NCBI GenBank assembly: GCA_028564705.1
Contig: JAPXFQ010000385.1
Span: 1,798,001 to 1,862,000, forward strand
Direction: 5' to 3'
Source of the DNA: Apricaphanius iberus
Taxonomy: Eukaryota; Chordata; Actinopteri; Cyprinodontiformes; Aphaniidae
DNA: 64,000 nucleotides
Shown: piece after piece, positions 15,201 through 39,720 of the stretch
Position numbering within the stretch: the stretch's first letter is position 1
How the letters are laid out: each line of letters opens with the position of its first letter
Made by a program: the position numbers and the translations under genes
The notes under the pieces: model-generated
Seen by the model: only the letters and a program-made list of their open reading frames with translations
Databases searched by the model: none
Told to the model about the DNA's origin: nothing

Positions 15201-17384
15201 TGGCCCGACAGCGAAGAGGTGCATGAGGAGGTACCAAGTGTCAACGTGATCTTGGCTGACATTGACTCCCTTGTGCCAACCCACGATGAAACTGGATGCC
15301 CCATACCAGAATGGAAACGGCAGGTGATGGTGCGGCAGCTGCAGGTCAGGATGCAAGATGAAGAGGTGGAGGGGACACAGGTACTCTTTCATTGTTTTGG
15401 CTGAAGTAACAAAACAAAACCAAAAACAGCACAATGATTTGGGAAGAAAATAATCAATTCTGTGAATGCCCCAAATGGAATATGCACATTAATTTGTCAG
15501 CCAAGACCTTTATACTGGAAAGAGGACTAGAGATAATTAATTTTATATACATTTTGAATAGAACATGTCAATGGTTTTCCGCTGAGTTTTGTTAACAATG
15601 ATACTACCTATGAGAATAAGACTAGTTGTAGCTTAATCGCATAATCAGATCTTAACTTCTTTGATTATCATCTGTACTTTTGTGCTGTGTGCAAAACATT
15701 ATCAAGCAAGGGGTTGAAATTCTGAACCTTTAATTTAAAAATCAGAATCGTGAATCAACATTGTGAAATACCTTTGTTTCTCTAACAGGACACTTTGCAT
15801 GGCTACACATCACTGGATACTTGGAAGTACTCCCAGACTCACAACGCCATCTTAGGGCCCTTTGGTGAACTCTTAAAAGAGGAAGATCTGGTTTACTTGC
15901 AGCAGCAGATCGAATCTGTTTCCCTACAGAAACGCTGCCAGGCCTATGAGTTAGAGTTGACCAGGCTAACCGAGGAGCTAAAGGCAATCCTACCCGATCC
16001 TATTGTCAACATATCCCTTAACAAGGAGGTCCTACAAAGAATGGACTCAGAGGGAAAAATGCACCTGAATTTACCTGTCTGGTGTGATCGTGTCTCAGAG
16101 ATTGTAAAGAACATGTCCCTGCTGGTAGCTAATCTGACTAAAACGCAAGGAAAAGAAAGCGAGTGGGGGCTGGTGGGAGGAACGGTTGATGGGTTAAACA
16201 CATTGCAGGAAAATAGAATTGCCTCTGGAACTGATTTGGACTCTCAATTGATGCAAAACAGCCAAGAGAAGGTGTCTACACCTGCAGGAACATCCAGCGG
16301 ATGTAGGATACCCCATGTTGGGATGGCATCGGCTTTCAGTCATCGTTTGGAGAGCAGCAGCTGCAACAGAGAGCAGAGAGAGATGGTGGAGAGAGAAATC
16401 CAGCAGTCTGGTGTGTCTGTAAAAAACCTTAGATCCAACTTTGAGGGTCAGATTGGAACCATTTATCCCTTTGCTGGCGTTGTACATGGAGCACAGCGGC
16501 TGAAGAGCAAGAATGCGGTTGGACCATCAGCAGAAAACAGTAATGATATCAACAGACACGCCAGTCATTCTGCCTTTAAAAGCTGTGAAGCTGTGATGGA
16601 GACCACCAGCTTAAGAAAAGAACGGATAGTGGTGTTATTCCTGAGCCACTGGAAGAAGTCTGCGTACGCCATCTCAATGAGAGCAGCAAGACAGAGACAG
16701 GAAAAACTGGCAGAATCAGGGAAAGTGACTACAGCACAGCCCAAACAAAAAACCCACTCTCTGTTCCGGTTCTGCCAACAACGAGGTGCTGTGGACAAAC
16801 TGGTGAACTCCTGGAGGAATAAACTGGAGTTAAAATATGCTCCGAAATCCCGTTTGGCCTCCTCACAAATTGTATGTAGCTCACATGTTACCTACTCCCC
16901 AGAGCAGTTCCTGCCAGAAGTGGATGGAGTCGCAATGAGTCACGACAGCCTGACCCTCGACCTCTTCATGCTGGGTTACTTTCACATTTTAGAGCAAGAC
17001 CTGTCTGCTGAGGAAAGGAAGATGAGACATCTCCTCTGCTTTGAGGTTTTTGACCACGTCAGCTCTTTCCCCTGGGAGAAGGTGCGGGATTTCCACAAGA
17101 CCGTTCTTCAAGAAATTCAGACTGGGAGGCGGCAGTGGAGCGATGGCTTTGAAGACCTCAAAACTAGATTCTTCGGTGAATCGACACCGTGCCGCTGCCC
17201 ATCGTCGTCATTGCCGGACTTCAAACCTGTACCCAAAGTTATAGTGCATAATGCAACACCAGAGGAGAGTGGCAGTGAAGTAGACTTTTCCTGTTACAAT
17301 AAGGAAGATATATCTAAATATATCGATCGCAGTTTTGCTTTCTGGAAAGAGAAAGAGGCGGAGCTGTTTGACTTTGAACACTAA
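12245..17384 (+). CDS. espnl: Espin-like actin-bundling protein, C-terminal half (no ankyrin exons visible)
   Basis: Espins cross-link actin in parallel-bundle structures such as hair-cell stereocilia; the espin-like paralogue is linked to class III myosins there. Four exons with agreeing phases: 12257-12392 (proline-rich; could begin at ATG 12245), 13614-13732, 15201-15380, 15789-17384, stop at 17382-17384; 680 aa from that ATG. Exon 3 has the family signature [13 protein letters not shown] then [20 protein letters not shown], the basic start of the actin-bundling module. Exon 4 (532 codons) begins with a helical segment ([19 protein letters not shown], then [20 protein letters not shown]), has a variable middle, and ends with a conserved-looking block ([33 protein letters not shown]). 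AATAAA at 17452-17457 lies 68 nt after the stop. ESPN and ESPNL normally start with several ankyrin repeats; none is seen back to kif1a. The first exon shown may therefore be internal or a derived start. Confidence 0.8.
12480..13340 (+). mobile_element. Degraded Tc1-like relic in the first espnl intron
   Basis: Around 13150-13180 the sequence encodes the remains of the Tc1 motif KHGxGSxM (ATGAAACATGGTAGTGGCAG). A frame at 12798-12980 lies in the same unit. Stops are frequent and no terminal repeat is identified, so the limits are approximate. Confidence 0.5.
14522..14815 (-). mobile_element. SINE-like retroposon copy, reverse orientation, in the espnl intron
   Basis: It begins on the + strand with (CATC)n at 14524-14551, the complement of the (GGAT)n tail. 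It continues through a retroposon body (GGGAGGAAGCCAGAGTACC, GGGGAACATGCAAACTACAT) and ends in GCAGCCC, the complement of the GGGCTGC head. It belongs to the same family as 48056-48397. Confidence 0.75.
14880..15045 (+). mobile_element. LINE 3'-end fragment in the espnl intron
   Basis: It contains AAAGTGCCTTGAGATGACAT followed by a CTATATAAATGAACTGAA-type end. This is the common fish LINE tail, seen again at 50810-51050. Only the 3' end is present. Confidence 0.6.
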
Positions 17385-17451
17385 GGTTAAATGTTATATT
17401 TTTAGAACAAAATTATGTTGATGTACTAATTTAAAAAAGCGATAGATCCTA

Positions 17452-17457
17452 AATAAA
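17452..17457 (+). terminator. Polyadenylation signal of the espin-like gene
   Basis: A canonical AATAAA 68 nt after the stop codon, implying a 3' UTR of roughly 90 nt. Confidence 0.6.
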
Positions 17458-17469
17458 ACACAGAAACAG

Positions 17470-18320
17470 CATTGCTGGTAAACAGTTACTACAAACTTAA
17501 ATTACAGAGACTTCAGTATTTTGGAAGAACTTTCTCCATCTAGTGGCTTCTGTATGCTGTTTAATTTAGAATGACATGGCAAATTTTCTACACATACAGA
17601 GCATGACTACAGGTAGGGCTTAATCTCCAAGGTCTGCAATAAGAATTACTTTCAACACTATTAACAGGAAGATTAAAACAACAATCATGTTTTACAATCT
17701 ATGACCCATATAAAAGGGGCAAATGCCAGAATTTACCTACCTTTGAAATATTTAGATTTGTTTTAACTTCTTTTATTCAAGGTGAATAAACTGGTGTAAA
17801 GAATGTTACATAAAAAAACGTAAATGCCTCCTTATAGGCCAAATTCTTTTAATAAAGTATATTTTGGCTTGATGCAGACATGATTACTAAATTGAAGCCG
17901 TTAAATCTCAAATGCTCTTTAGCTTATCCTGAAATCCTTAACAGGGAAGCAATTATTAAAACAAACTTTGGGTTTCTGATTAAAAGTTATAAACAGTCAT
18001 TGTTTTTTAAAATGTATTTTTACCACAGAGAATCATAATCCTATCATTATTTTCCTTTATTTATTAATTTCAGTCCAGTTGAAGCACAACCACTCCTTTA
18101 AGATAGAACAATATAGTACTCTGATATTACTTACTAAAATTCAGTGCAGTGACGTGCCTTTAGAATTTATGTTGTTAGTGAACAAAAAGCATCATGAAGA
18201 CCCAGGCGCACAGTACACAGGTCAGAGGAAAAGTTATGGAGAAGTTTAAAGCAAAGTTAAATTATCAAAAATCATCCTATTCTCAATGTATTCAGTTCAT
18301 CATCTTAAAATGAAAAGAGT
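17470..18320. other. Intergenic, nothing recognised
   Basis: AT-rich sequence between the espnl poly(A) signal and the Tc1 relic. No coding frame, RNA gene or clear repeat boundary was seen. Confidence 0.4.
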
Positions 18321-18329
18321 ATGGCACAA

Positions 18330-19110
18330 CAGTAAATGTGACACCCCAATGCTTCACAGTTGGGATATTATTCTTGGGACTGTACTCATCCTTTCTCTTC
18401 CTCCAAACACGACAAGTGGAGTTTACACCAAAAAGTTCTGTTTTGGTCTCATCTGACCACATAACCATTTCCTATGCCTCATCAGGATCGTCCAGATGAT
18501 CACTGGCAAACTTCAGACTGGCTTAGACATGTTCTGACATGAGCAGGGGGACCTTGTGCTGCAGGATTTCAGTATATACACTTAGTGTGTGACTAATGAT
18601 AACCTTCAACACTGTGGTCGCAATTCTCTTCAGGTCGTTGGTAGTTTCTGTTTTTCGTGGTTCTCCGAGTTCGAGATCTTGGATGGAGCCCCAATCTCAG
18701 GGAGACGGATGGTCATCTTAAACTTCTTCCTTTTACCAATAATTGCACCAACAAGTTGTTGCTTTCTCATCAAGCTGTCTTGCTATTGCTCAGTAGCCTA
18801 TCCCAGCCTTGTGCAGATCTGTAATTTTATCCTTGGTGCCCTTGGACAAAGATTGGTCTTGGCCGTGGTGGAGATGTCTGAGTGTCATTGATGGAGCATG
18901 TGGAAAGGTGTCTTTAATACAGGTAAGAAGTTCAAACAGGAGCAAATAATGGAGGTAATGAGTCAAGGATAGAAGGGCTTCTAAAAGATGAACAGGCTCT
19001 ACAAGAGCCAAAATCTTGCCTGTAGGGCAATCAAATACTTATTTGATGTAATAAATTGCTAATTCATTATTTTTAAATTACACTGTGATGAGATTTCAGG
19101 CTCATATTAA
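18330..19110 (-). pseudogene. Tc1-like transposon relic
   Basis: The minus strand contains KDKITDLHKAGIGY, the N-terminal helix-turn-helix of Tc1 transposases, at about 18790-18850. The + strand carries familiar inverse Tc1 text (TTTTGGTCTCATCTGACCAC). The right part, with CAATCAAATACTTATTT, resembles a terminal region. Frames are short and broken, and the left end is missing. Confidence 0.7.
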
Positions 19111-19127
19111 GTGATGTTTCATATATA

Positions 19128-19200
19128 CAGAATAGAATAGAACAATCCTTTATTGTAACTCAAGGGGAAATTCGGTTGTAAAAGTAGTAAAGTGTCAGGA
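19128..19200 (+). mobile_element. Short LINE-tail-like repeat
   Basis: AGAATAGAATAG followed by TTTATTGTAACTCAAGGGGAAATTCGG resembles a fish retroposon tail that usually reads AATAGAATA...TTTATTGTCCC...GGGGAAATT. A related (AATAG)n start is at 52567. Confidence 0.45.
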
Positions 19201-19682
19201 AATACATTAAGACTCAGAAATGTAAATTCATAAAAAACAGAATTTAAGAATTAAGAATAATATATACATTATGGACAGCGTATAAATACCGGGAATACTG
19301 TGCTGTCATTAATATAATGTTCATGTATTTCAATAAGTCAAAATGCATATGCGTTGATATAGACAGGTGTTTTCTAACTATTTCTGTCAGGTACGATACA
19401 TTTCCGATTACAGCATATATAACCAAGGTATTTAAGACTGTAATATAACACCAATAAAGAACCTTGTTTTTAGGCCCTAATTTTAATCTGTAGCTAATAT
19501 ATTTTATTTAAAACAATAGCTTGAAAGTAGCTAAAAATGCTATAACGTTTATATCAGCAGGTCTCTATTCTCTATCCGTAATGTTTTACCTCCATCATGC
19601 CTGTTTTATTATGTTCCCATCTTGAGGAAGGAAAATCATTTCTGTAGACGAACGGAAAGGTGAGGGATTTGATAGAGGGGGT

Positions 19683-19693
19683 CGCGCAGGCGC
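19683..19693. promoter_or_regulatory. Putative NRF1-type promoter site of rab6b
   Basis: CGCGCAGGCGC closely matches the palindromic NRF1 consensus GCGCATGCGC. It lies about 190 bp upstream of the rab6b ATG in a locally GC-rich stretch within otherwise AT-rich DNA. A second GCGCAGGCG is at about 20245 in intron 1. Binding is inferred. Confidence 0.4.
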
Positions 19694-19725
19694 AAACGCT
19701 GCCTAAACTGACAGGACGATGCTGA

Positions 19726-26986
<7,261 letters not shown>

Positions 26987-27205
26987 TGCACAGCAGTTTC
27001 TGGACGGCTCCCTTCACACCATAGGCTTGTTGTGTTGCTTTATACTGGCCAGCTTCCACTTGACTTCTCTAGTTGGATATAGGAGTCAGACCTTGTATCT
27101 GATTGGACAAATCAAATGTTATCTTTCAGTCTTGTTTAGTTGTAAGATATTGTATACTTTGTCAATATGTAAGAGACTGGAGGAGCTGGGAAAAAAAAAG
27201 AGAAA

Positions 27206-27211
27206 AATAAA
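27206..27211 (+). terminator. Possible proximal poly(A) signal of rab6b
   Basis: AATAAA about 220 nt after the stop codon. A second AATAAA at 28013-28018 would give a 1-kb 3' UTR that includes the CT microsatellite. Which is used cannot be decided from sequence. Confidence 0.5.
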
Positions 27212-27624
27212 CATGTTGCAATGAAAAGGAACAACAACAACAAAAATTGTTTGGAAAAAAAAAAGAAAAATAGGAGAAAAATGGGGCAAACAACAGAGTT
27301 CTTTTTGCTGTTATGTTTTGTATTTTTTATAAATCAAAAAGGGAAAGCACCAAAAATGATGCCTAAACACAGAAGGGTAAAAAGTTGAAGGACTGGCCGT
27401 TTCTCTTGACGGTTGAACACGTCTGAATGTCTGCAGCACGCATGCATCTGTTCTTTGACCTTTGACCTGCCCTCCAGGGTCTCGCTGCTCTGGAAGGAGG
27501 CCGACTAGCTTAGAATGTTTTATAGCATCTCTCTATAGCATCTCATGACATAACTTCTCTCATTTGATATCCCCCACAAGGGTCAAACAACTTCCAGTAG
27601 GTTCACCTAACAGTTGCTGTGAAA

Positions 27625-27627
<3 letters not shown>

Positions 27628-27710
<83 letters not shown>
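27628..27710. repeat. (TC)n microsatellite, 83 bp, uninterrupted
   Basis: About 41 perfect CT units without a single interruption, 640 nt after the rab6b stop codon. It would lie inside the 3' UTR if the distal poly(A) signal is used. Perfect tracts this long are usually polymorphic. Confidence 0.97.
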
Positions 27711-27716
<6 letters not shown>

Positions 27717-28018
27717 GTTTTATAGAACAAACTGTACTGTGGTAAAAGAATAAATACATAAAGTGCTAATAAAAAGACAGCTTACTGTCATAACCTCCCT
27801 GTCCCTCCAAACTGCCCTCTGCTGTTCCCACTTGCCTCCCTCTGCCTCTCTTCTGTCAGTCTCCCCATCCCTCCATCCCAGTAATACACATATAACAATC
27901 CACTGTAATGCACTGCACTGTATATAATAATGTAATATGTATGTTGTGAACGTCCCTCTGTAGAAGTGGTCCTTGTTCACCAGTATGAAAAATGTAATAA
28001 TGTTTAATGATGAATAAA

Positions 28019-28920
28019 TTACAGATTAAAGGGCTTCACTCTCCTAACCATCTACATTCACGTGGTACCAAAATGTTTTTTTTCGTTCTTTTAGGTGTTT
28101 AGAACAAATCTCGCATTATTGATTTGGTGAGAGATTATATTTCAATACACTGTTCACTACTCTTAGGTTTGCATTTCAGTTAAATTCGAGTTGAATTAAA
28201 TTCATTTCAACTTACTTAAGTGAAGCTCAACTCAGTTCAGTCAGCCCAAATTCAAGGCAGTTCAAATCATTTCAGTTCTGTTCATTTAAATTCAGTTTAA
28301 TTAAACTTTAATTAATAGTTCAGTTCAGTACATCCATGGTCTATATCTGCTTATTCAACCTGGGTCGGGAGTTGACATTGAGCGAGTGGTAGGGTTCACC
28401 CTGGACAGTTCACCAGTCCATGACATGGCCTCAGAGAGGCCAGCTGTACACACAGCTGTACACGCAGACACACACATACACACACACATAGAAACACACA
28501 CCCACTAGGAATAAATTGAAATGTAATTGCATAATTCTAAATCAGTCCAGTAGTCCAGTATAATAATGTTGTAAAGCAATCCAATTCAGGGAAAAAATAA
28601 TGAAAGTTTAAAAATGCAATCTTTTTAAAGAGTAGTAGTATTTTGTGATACACATGAATGAATTAATGTTTAATTAATTTATGTTCAAGCTTTTTTGCAG
28701 TTCAGAAGACATATACAAAGAGTTTTTTTATAATTGTTGTGTTACTATGACTGAAAGAACAAATGTTCTTAGCTTATCGCAGACCTTAAGGAAACATATA
28801 AAAGCAATTAAAAAAAAATATTAACCAGGAAAATGGGTCCGGCTCTCTTGTAAGCGAATGGTGTTCTTATATTTGCTCTTTGATCCAACCATTAAACGGT
28901 TAACGCACTCTTAATTATTT
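28019..28920. other. Intergenic low-complexity tract with a retroposon-tail scrap
   Basis: 28160-28330 is an irregular TTCA/AATT-rich stretch. 28365-28440 resembles the reverse-orientation retroposon tail (TTCACCCTGGACAGTTCACC) and leads into a CA microsatellite at about 28465-28500. No gene is seen. Confidence 0.5.
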
Positions 28921-28944
28921 ATAGTGAATACGTTTAAAGAAACA

Positions 28945-29067
28945 TCCATCCGTCCATTTTCTGAACCGCTTAGTCCTCCAGGGGTTGCGGGGAGGCTGTT
29001 GCCTATCTCCAGCTGTCGATGGGCGAGAGGCGGGGTACACCCTGGACAGGTCGCCAGTCCATCACAG
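28945..29067 (-). mobile_element. 5'-truncated retroposon with 13-bp target duplication
   Basis: The + strand reads CATCCGTCCATTTTCTGAAC and GGTACACCCTGGACAGG, the complement of the (GGAT)n-tailed fish retroposon. The exact 13-mer GTTTAAAGAAACA flanks it at 28932-28944 and 29068-29080. That is the target duplication expected of LINE-driven insertion. The head is missing, so it was truncated on integration. Confidence 0.85.
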
Positions 29068-29080
29068 GTTTAAAGAAACA

Positions 29081-29930
29081 AATAACTGTATAACCTATTT
29101 TCAAATATATTTTTTCAAGCTGTTTTAATCCACTTTCAGAACATTTAGGATGTCTTATTAGTCTGTAATAGAATGTAACAAAAGTCTGTTTTTCATAAAC
29201 TAAAATGTGAAAACCAAAAAAAAAACTAACAAAAAAAACGCTACTCTAAGCAGTTACTCAATATTCCTCTCTCTTTAGATATTATTGACACAAAAAAAAA
29301 TCTAAAAGTGATACATTTTACAACAACATATGTTATTGGAGTCTGCGACTGTGACTGTAAATGATGAACAACAACTGAGCTGAGAGCATAGCAGTCAAGT
29401 GGTCATGCAGTTCATCATTTAATTGCTTAACTGTTTAACAGTTTAATTATTTTTGATTTGCTTGGGTTCACTGTAGAGTGATAATTATACTAATTCTCAG
29501 CTTTTTTGTGGTGAGTCAGAGTCTGAAAACCTGATAGTCAAGGGGAAGTTGAGGTGGAAAGAACCTTTTAGCAGGAAAACTGTCATTGTCACACAGCGTG
29601 TCACCTCACTGTGCTCGCCTGACGTAGGAGGACAGGTATTCCCCTGGATGAAGGCGGTTAGAGACATTGGTGGACAAACACTCCATAGAGGTTTAAGGAA
29701 TGGTTTTCTGTGACGGTTTATCTGTGGATCTCGTAAGGCCCTCTATTGTTCTCAAACAGTGATTTAGGTATCTAATAAAGAAATTAAACATACATTTACA
29801 AAATAATGGACAATAGTCTAAGATACACAATAAATCTTGGTGTCCTGACACATTGCACCTGTCAAGAATTTCTTTACTTGAGAAGGACACACCTCCTGCA
29901 CCCAGAAGGCTGGATGTACGATCTCAGGCC
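29081..29930. other. aire upstream region
   Basis: AT-rich sequence without a recognised repeat or gene, then a somewhat more GC-rich 90 bp before the aire ATG. No clear TATA box or CpG island is seen. A 5' UTR intron is possible, since TTTCCACTTGAAG precedes the ATG. Confidence 0.35.
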
Positions 29931-29975
29931 TGGTCGACCCCTCACTGATGCTCTTGTTTCCACTTGAAGAGGATC

Positions 29976-35719
<5,744 letters not shown>

Positions 35720-35933
35720 AAGATAATTTCACTGCACTCAGCAATATGAATAACTAAATAACCCTGTCTAATTGAAATTAGATGACATTACAGCCCTATC
35801 TCCCACTTTAATTAGGAATTTTTTAAAATTGTTTTTGAGGAATTTGCCATTTTGTTTTGAATCGTTTTATAAATGCTTTTCACTCACTTTTGCTCTCCAT
35901 GTTTTCTGTACTTCTGCCAATAACCTTTAAATA

Positions 35934-36960
35934 CAGTGCCTTAGAAATTATTTTGAACTTTGGCATATTTTCTTCATCTTACAATGACACATTATTTGTC
36001 TTTTTTAGTAGGATTTGATATGATCAAGTAGCACTGGAACGTGAAGAGGAAGGAAAATATTTGCAAAGTATCTCAAATCATACATTCTATTGGATGGAGA
36101 GCATCTTTGAGTATCAGTTTTCAAAGCTTTTAACGGGTTTTATTTGTGGTCTTTGACTAGGCCATTCCAACACATAGAATATATTTAATCCAAAACTTCC
36201 CTTCTAAGCTCTGGCTGCATGTTTAGAATTATTGTGCTTCCAAAAGTCCTCTATAACCTCAACCAACCAATCCCCAGGATTTACCTGTGTAGCACCATCT
36301 ATCTCTTCCCAGCCAATTGTCTCCATCTGTCTCCATACCTGTTGTCAAAAAGTTTCCTCACAATATAAAACTGCAGATACTTTTTAAAAAACGTTTCTAT
36401 TCTTTTTTTTCGCATTGAGGGAGTTGTGCTCAAGGTGATGTGTGGTTTCAGTTTTTCCTCACACAGCTTTTTGCATCTAGCAAAAAAAAAAGTTCCTGTT
36501 TGGTATAATCTAATCAGAGATCCTCTTTCCTTTTCCACCTGACAAACTAGAAAGGACTTGTCATGGTATTACTAATAGTTGTACAGTCGACAGATTCTCC
36601 CACGTGAACTGTGGATCTCAGCAACTTCACCAGAGTTACTTTGGTGGGCATGATGCTCTTCTTACTCACCCTGTCAGATTAGTTGGACGACTATGTCTAG
36701 GTGTGGAGTTGTGACAGACTTACTGTATTTAAACTTTCATTCATGGATTGAAAAGCTCTCTGTTAAATGTTCAAAGCTTGGGTTATTGTTTTAAAAATTC
36801 TCCACATCTGTATCCCTGACCAATCTGGTATTCTTCTTGATCTTTGAGCTGTTGTACATTATTTTCCACCAAACCTCTGAGCACACAGCACAGCTGTAGG
36901 GGATTTTATTTGGGGAATGACATTATAATATACTATCCTACCTTAAATTAAGTGATTCTG
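35934..36960 (-). pseudogene. Tc1-like transposon relic downstream of aire
   Basis: It begins TACAGTGCCTTAGAAATTAT, a degraded form of the common Tc1 end. The + strand then carries the inverse of a transposase N-terminal region in recognisable order (GTGGATCTCAGCAACTTCAC, CAGATTAGTTGGACGACTAT, CAAAGCTTGGGTTATTGTTT, CAAACCTCTGAGCACACAGC). No long frame survives. The right end is approximate. Confidence 0.65.
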
Positions 36961-37793
36961 CTTACACTGGAGTAGTATTGATAACAATCAACAATGCATA
37001 AGGCGTTTCTCTTTCACATTCATAACCCTCTTTGTGTCTGTCGTTCACATAGTCTATTCCAGATTGTGGCTTTATTTGACAAGTTGTGAGAACAAATCTA
37101 GGTTTATACATTATTTTCCAAAGGACTGCTTTTTCAGCCTGACCAATGTGCTGAAGTATTTAATCTGTGGTAGTGGGAAAAATACTGCTTTTTAGTAAAG
37201 AATGGAAATAAATAAAGCATCACTTAAATTGACTTTTACTCAATTGATCCCTTTCGGATAACTTGCTCAGGGAATTACATTTCCAGCAGCTTATAGATTC
37301 GAAAATAACCTGAGGACTGATTGTAAACCACAGCAAACAAGTGCTTGTATACCAGCATATAAATACAATATTTATAAAAGTAAGCAAACAGGTATGAACT
37401 CTAACACAAAATTTGCAAAATAAAAAATGTATCCCCTACTTCTCTTTGCTTCTGTCATCTGTACCCTATCTCTGCCTCACCCCCGTGTGAGATGTTATAG
37501 AGGACGATGCTGTGATGGACAGAAGAGTTCTTAAGCCTGTTGGTCTTACTGTTGATCTCACATGTCCCATCTGAAAAGGTTATTTCAGAAATGTGTGGAA
37601 GAAAGTGACATTTTGTGGTACATGTTGGTTCTCTCTGACCCAAACTTAAACCTGACACATTTGAGCAAACTCTCCCAAAGTTTCTGTGTAGCATTAAATG
37701 ACTGAATGTGAAAACTCATATGTGGTGATGTGTTAGATTGGGTTACAGACCAACAGTAATAGTGTAACCATCACAGTAAGAATTTGGGAAACG

Positions 37794-37869
<76 letters not shown>

Positions 37870-39055
37870 ATAATAGTAGTAGTATTAGTAGTATTTTCAG
37901 TTTTCTGTTGTGACCTAAAACATCCCCAAATGATATAAGGTTTCTTTCTCTACTGACATCCCAGAAGCAAAACCTTTTCTCAGCAGTAATGGGTAGTTCT
38001 GCCACAAACCAATTAATCCAGACCAACATATCATATACAGTATATAAATGGAACAAATGAAAGAATGAAAACTACCAAGATTTTTAGTAATATTTCATAT
38101 TCAGATTTGCACGGTACACCAGATGTTTTTAATCTGATGATGTATTTACCCTGAAAATTCCTCTATTTAACAGGAATTCCTGCAGGACTATATCACATAG
38201 ATGAGGAATGCTGTTATTGTCATGCGATTCATAAGGTTTAGTACGACTGCCAGTGGGATGAAACTTGGCCTAGAAGCACAAACATTTTTCTCTTCTCTGT
38301 GTTTGGTTTCCATGGCTTCCAGCACCTTCAGACCCAAAACAGAGGATGATTAACATAATATGTGCTCTGCCTTTACAAATGTGCAGATGTGTTTATTTGC
38401 CAGCACATTTGTTTTATATTGCTCATGAAGCATCTTCTGAAGCTATGGCTTTTGTGGGAAAGGCAGCATCACATAAAAACAAAGAGATAGGGTAACGAAC
38501 AAGTTTCTAATTGCATAAATTGCATGCAAAGTTGCTTCAGAACATGCGAACGACAAACACAATCATGGCACTCTTTCAGTCTTCAGGTTTTCATTGTTGT
38601 TAAAGTTACTTTCAGTCTATGAACCGACCTGTACCTGTTTATTTGTAAAAAAAAAAAAAAAAACATAATAATACTTACACTCCACAAGGTGGCACCCTTC
38701 TGACAAAATCAAAAAAGCCCCATCTGCTGGATTTTACTATGCCAACATTGTCAAGCAACCGTTGGCATATGATAGGAGGAAGTATTTCCTCTGACAAACA
38801 ATGTTTGTGCTGATAGTGAAGTGGGAATTACCCAAATGTTTTTCAAGACAAAGGAAACAGTTCTGCTTACAAACCCTCTCTACAATAATGGAGTAAGAAA
38901 GCGTTGGGGATTTATTTTAGGTAAATACAGTTGTTATAATGTGTTTTCAAAGAAAATGTACTGTTTGTGGGTAAAATAAGAAATAGATACCACTTTGAGA
39001 TGATTGAACTTTTGTGACATATAATACTGTGTATTTTTGAATTTTCTGAGTGAGC
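36961..39055. other. Gene-free AT-rich sequence
   Basis: Apart from the compound microsatellite at 37793-37895 and an A-tract at 38647-38663, I see no coding frame, RNA gene or bounded repeat here. Confidence 0.4.
37793..37895. repeat. Compound trinucleotide microsatellite (TTA)n(GTA)n
   Basis: About eleven TTA units run directly into about fourteen GTA units and then an interrupted tail (TAATAATAGTAGTAGTATTA). The pattern suggests a point mutation in one unit followed by expansion. The complement produces a false polyleucine/polyisoleucine frame. Confidence 0.95.
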
Positions 39056-39062
39056 ATCAGAA

Positions 39063-39720
39063 AATTGATTCTGAAGGGATGAACATGGAGATCAACAATA
39101 CTCAGGCAGGCTATAATATTCAAATGACGTTCAACTGATACCAAAGGGCACACATTTTACCAAGAAAACCCCCTAACTCCTGTGCATCACCTTCTTGATA
39201 CAAGGCAGGATGGATTGAGCCTTTCAATTATTTAAATTTGGAAACATTTTTTCGATATTACTTGTTGTCACTAACCCCAGTTCCCTGTACTTAGCTGACA
39301 GAAGTGGTAGCTGTGGTGGTCCACTGCAGCTGAAGCCCATCTGTTATACATTCAAAGGTGGTATTCAGTAGACCTCTGCTGTAATGAGTTAATATTTGAG
39401 CTACCATTGCCTCATCACAAACTATTCTGTGTATTCTTGTTTGGACTCTGACATGGAAAAGGCATTTTGGGCCACACAACTACTCTTTACTGGACTTTCT
39501 TTTCATTTTCACCATTCTCTGTTAAAAAAAATAAAAATAATATCAGCAATATCTGAAATATTTAGTCCAACCAATCTGGCATGAACAACCATGGGACATG
39601 CAAGTCAGTTAAATCCCCTTTTCCACATTCTGATGCTTAGTTTAAAATTCAAGTCGTCTTCATCATGTCTATATGCCTAAATGGCTTAAGTTACTGTCAT
39701 ATAGGCAGTCTGTTCAGCAT
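39063..39720 (-). pseudogene. Tc1-like transposon relic, N-terminal and middle part
   Basis: The + strand shows the inverse of a known fish Tc1 family in order: GAACATGGAGATCAACAATA, TTGATACAAGGCAGGATGGA, GTACTTAGCTGACAGAAGTG, ATCTGAAATATTTAGTCCAA, CAACCATGGGACATGCAAGT, TATGCCTAAATGGCTTAAGT. It is the same family as 56820-57489 but retains the opposite half. Reading frames are destroyed. Confidence 0.75.

Noticed and set aside
37733..38056. Minus-strand frame with polyleucine and polyisoleucine
   Set aside because: Translation of the compound trinucleotide microsatellite.
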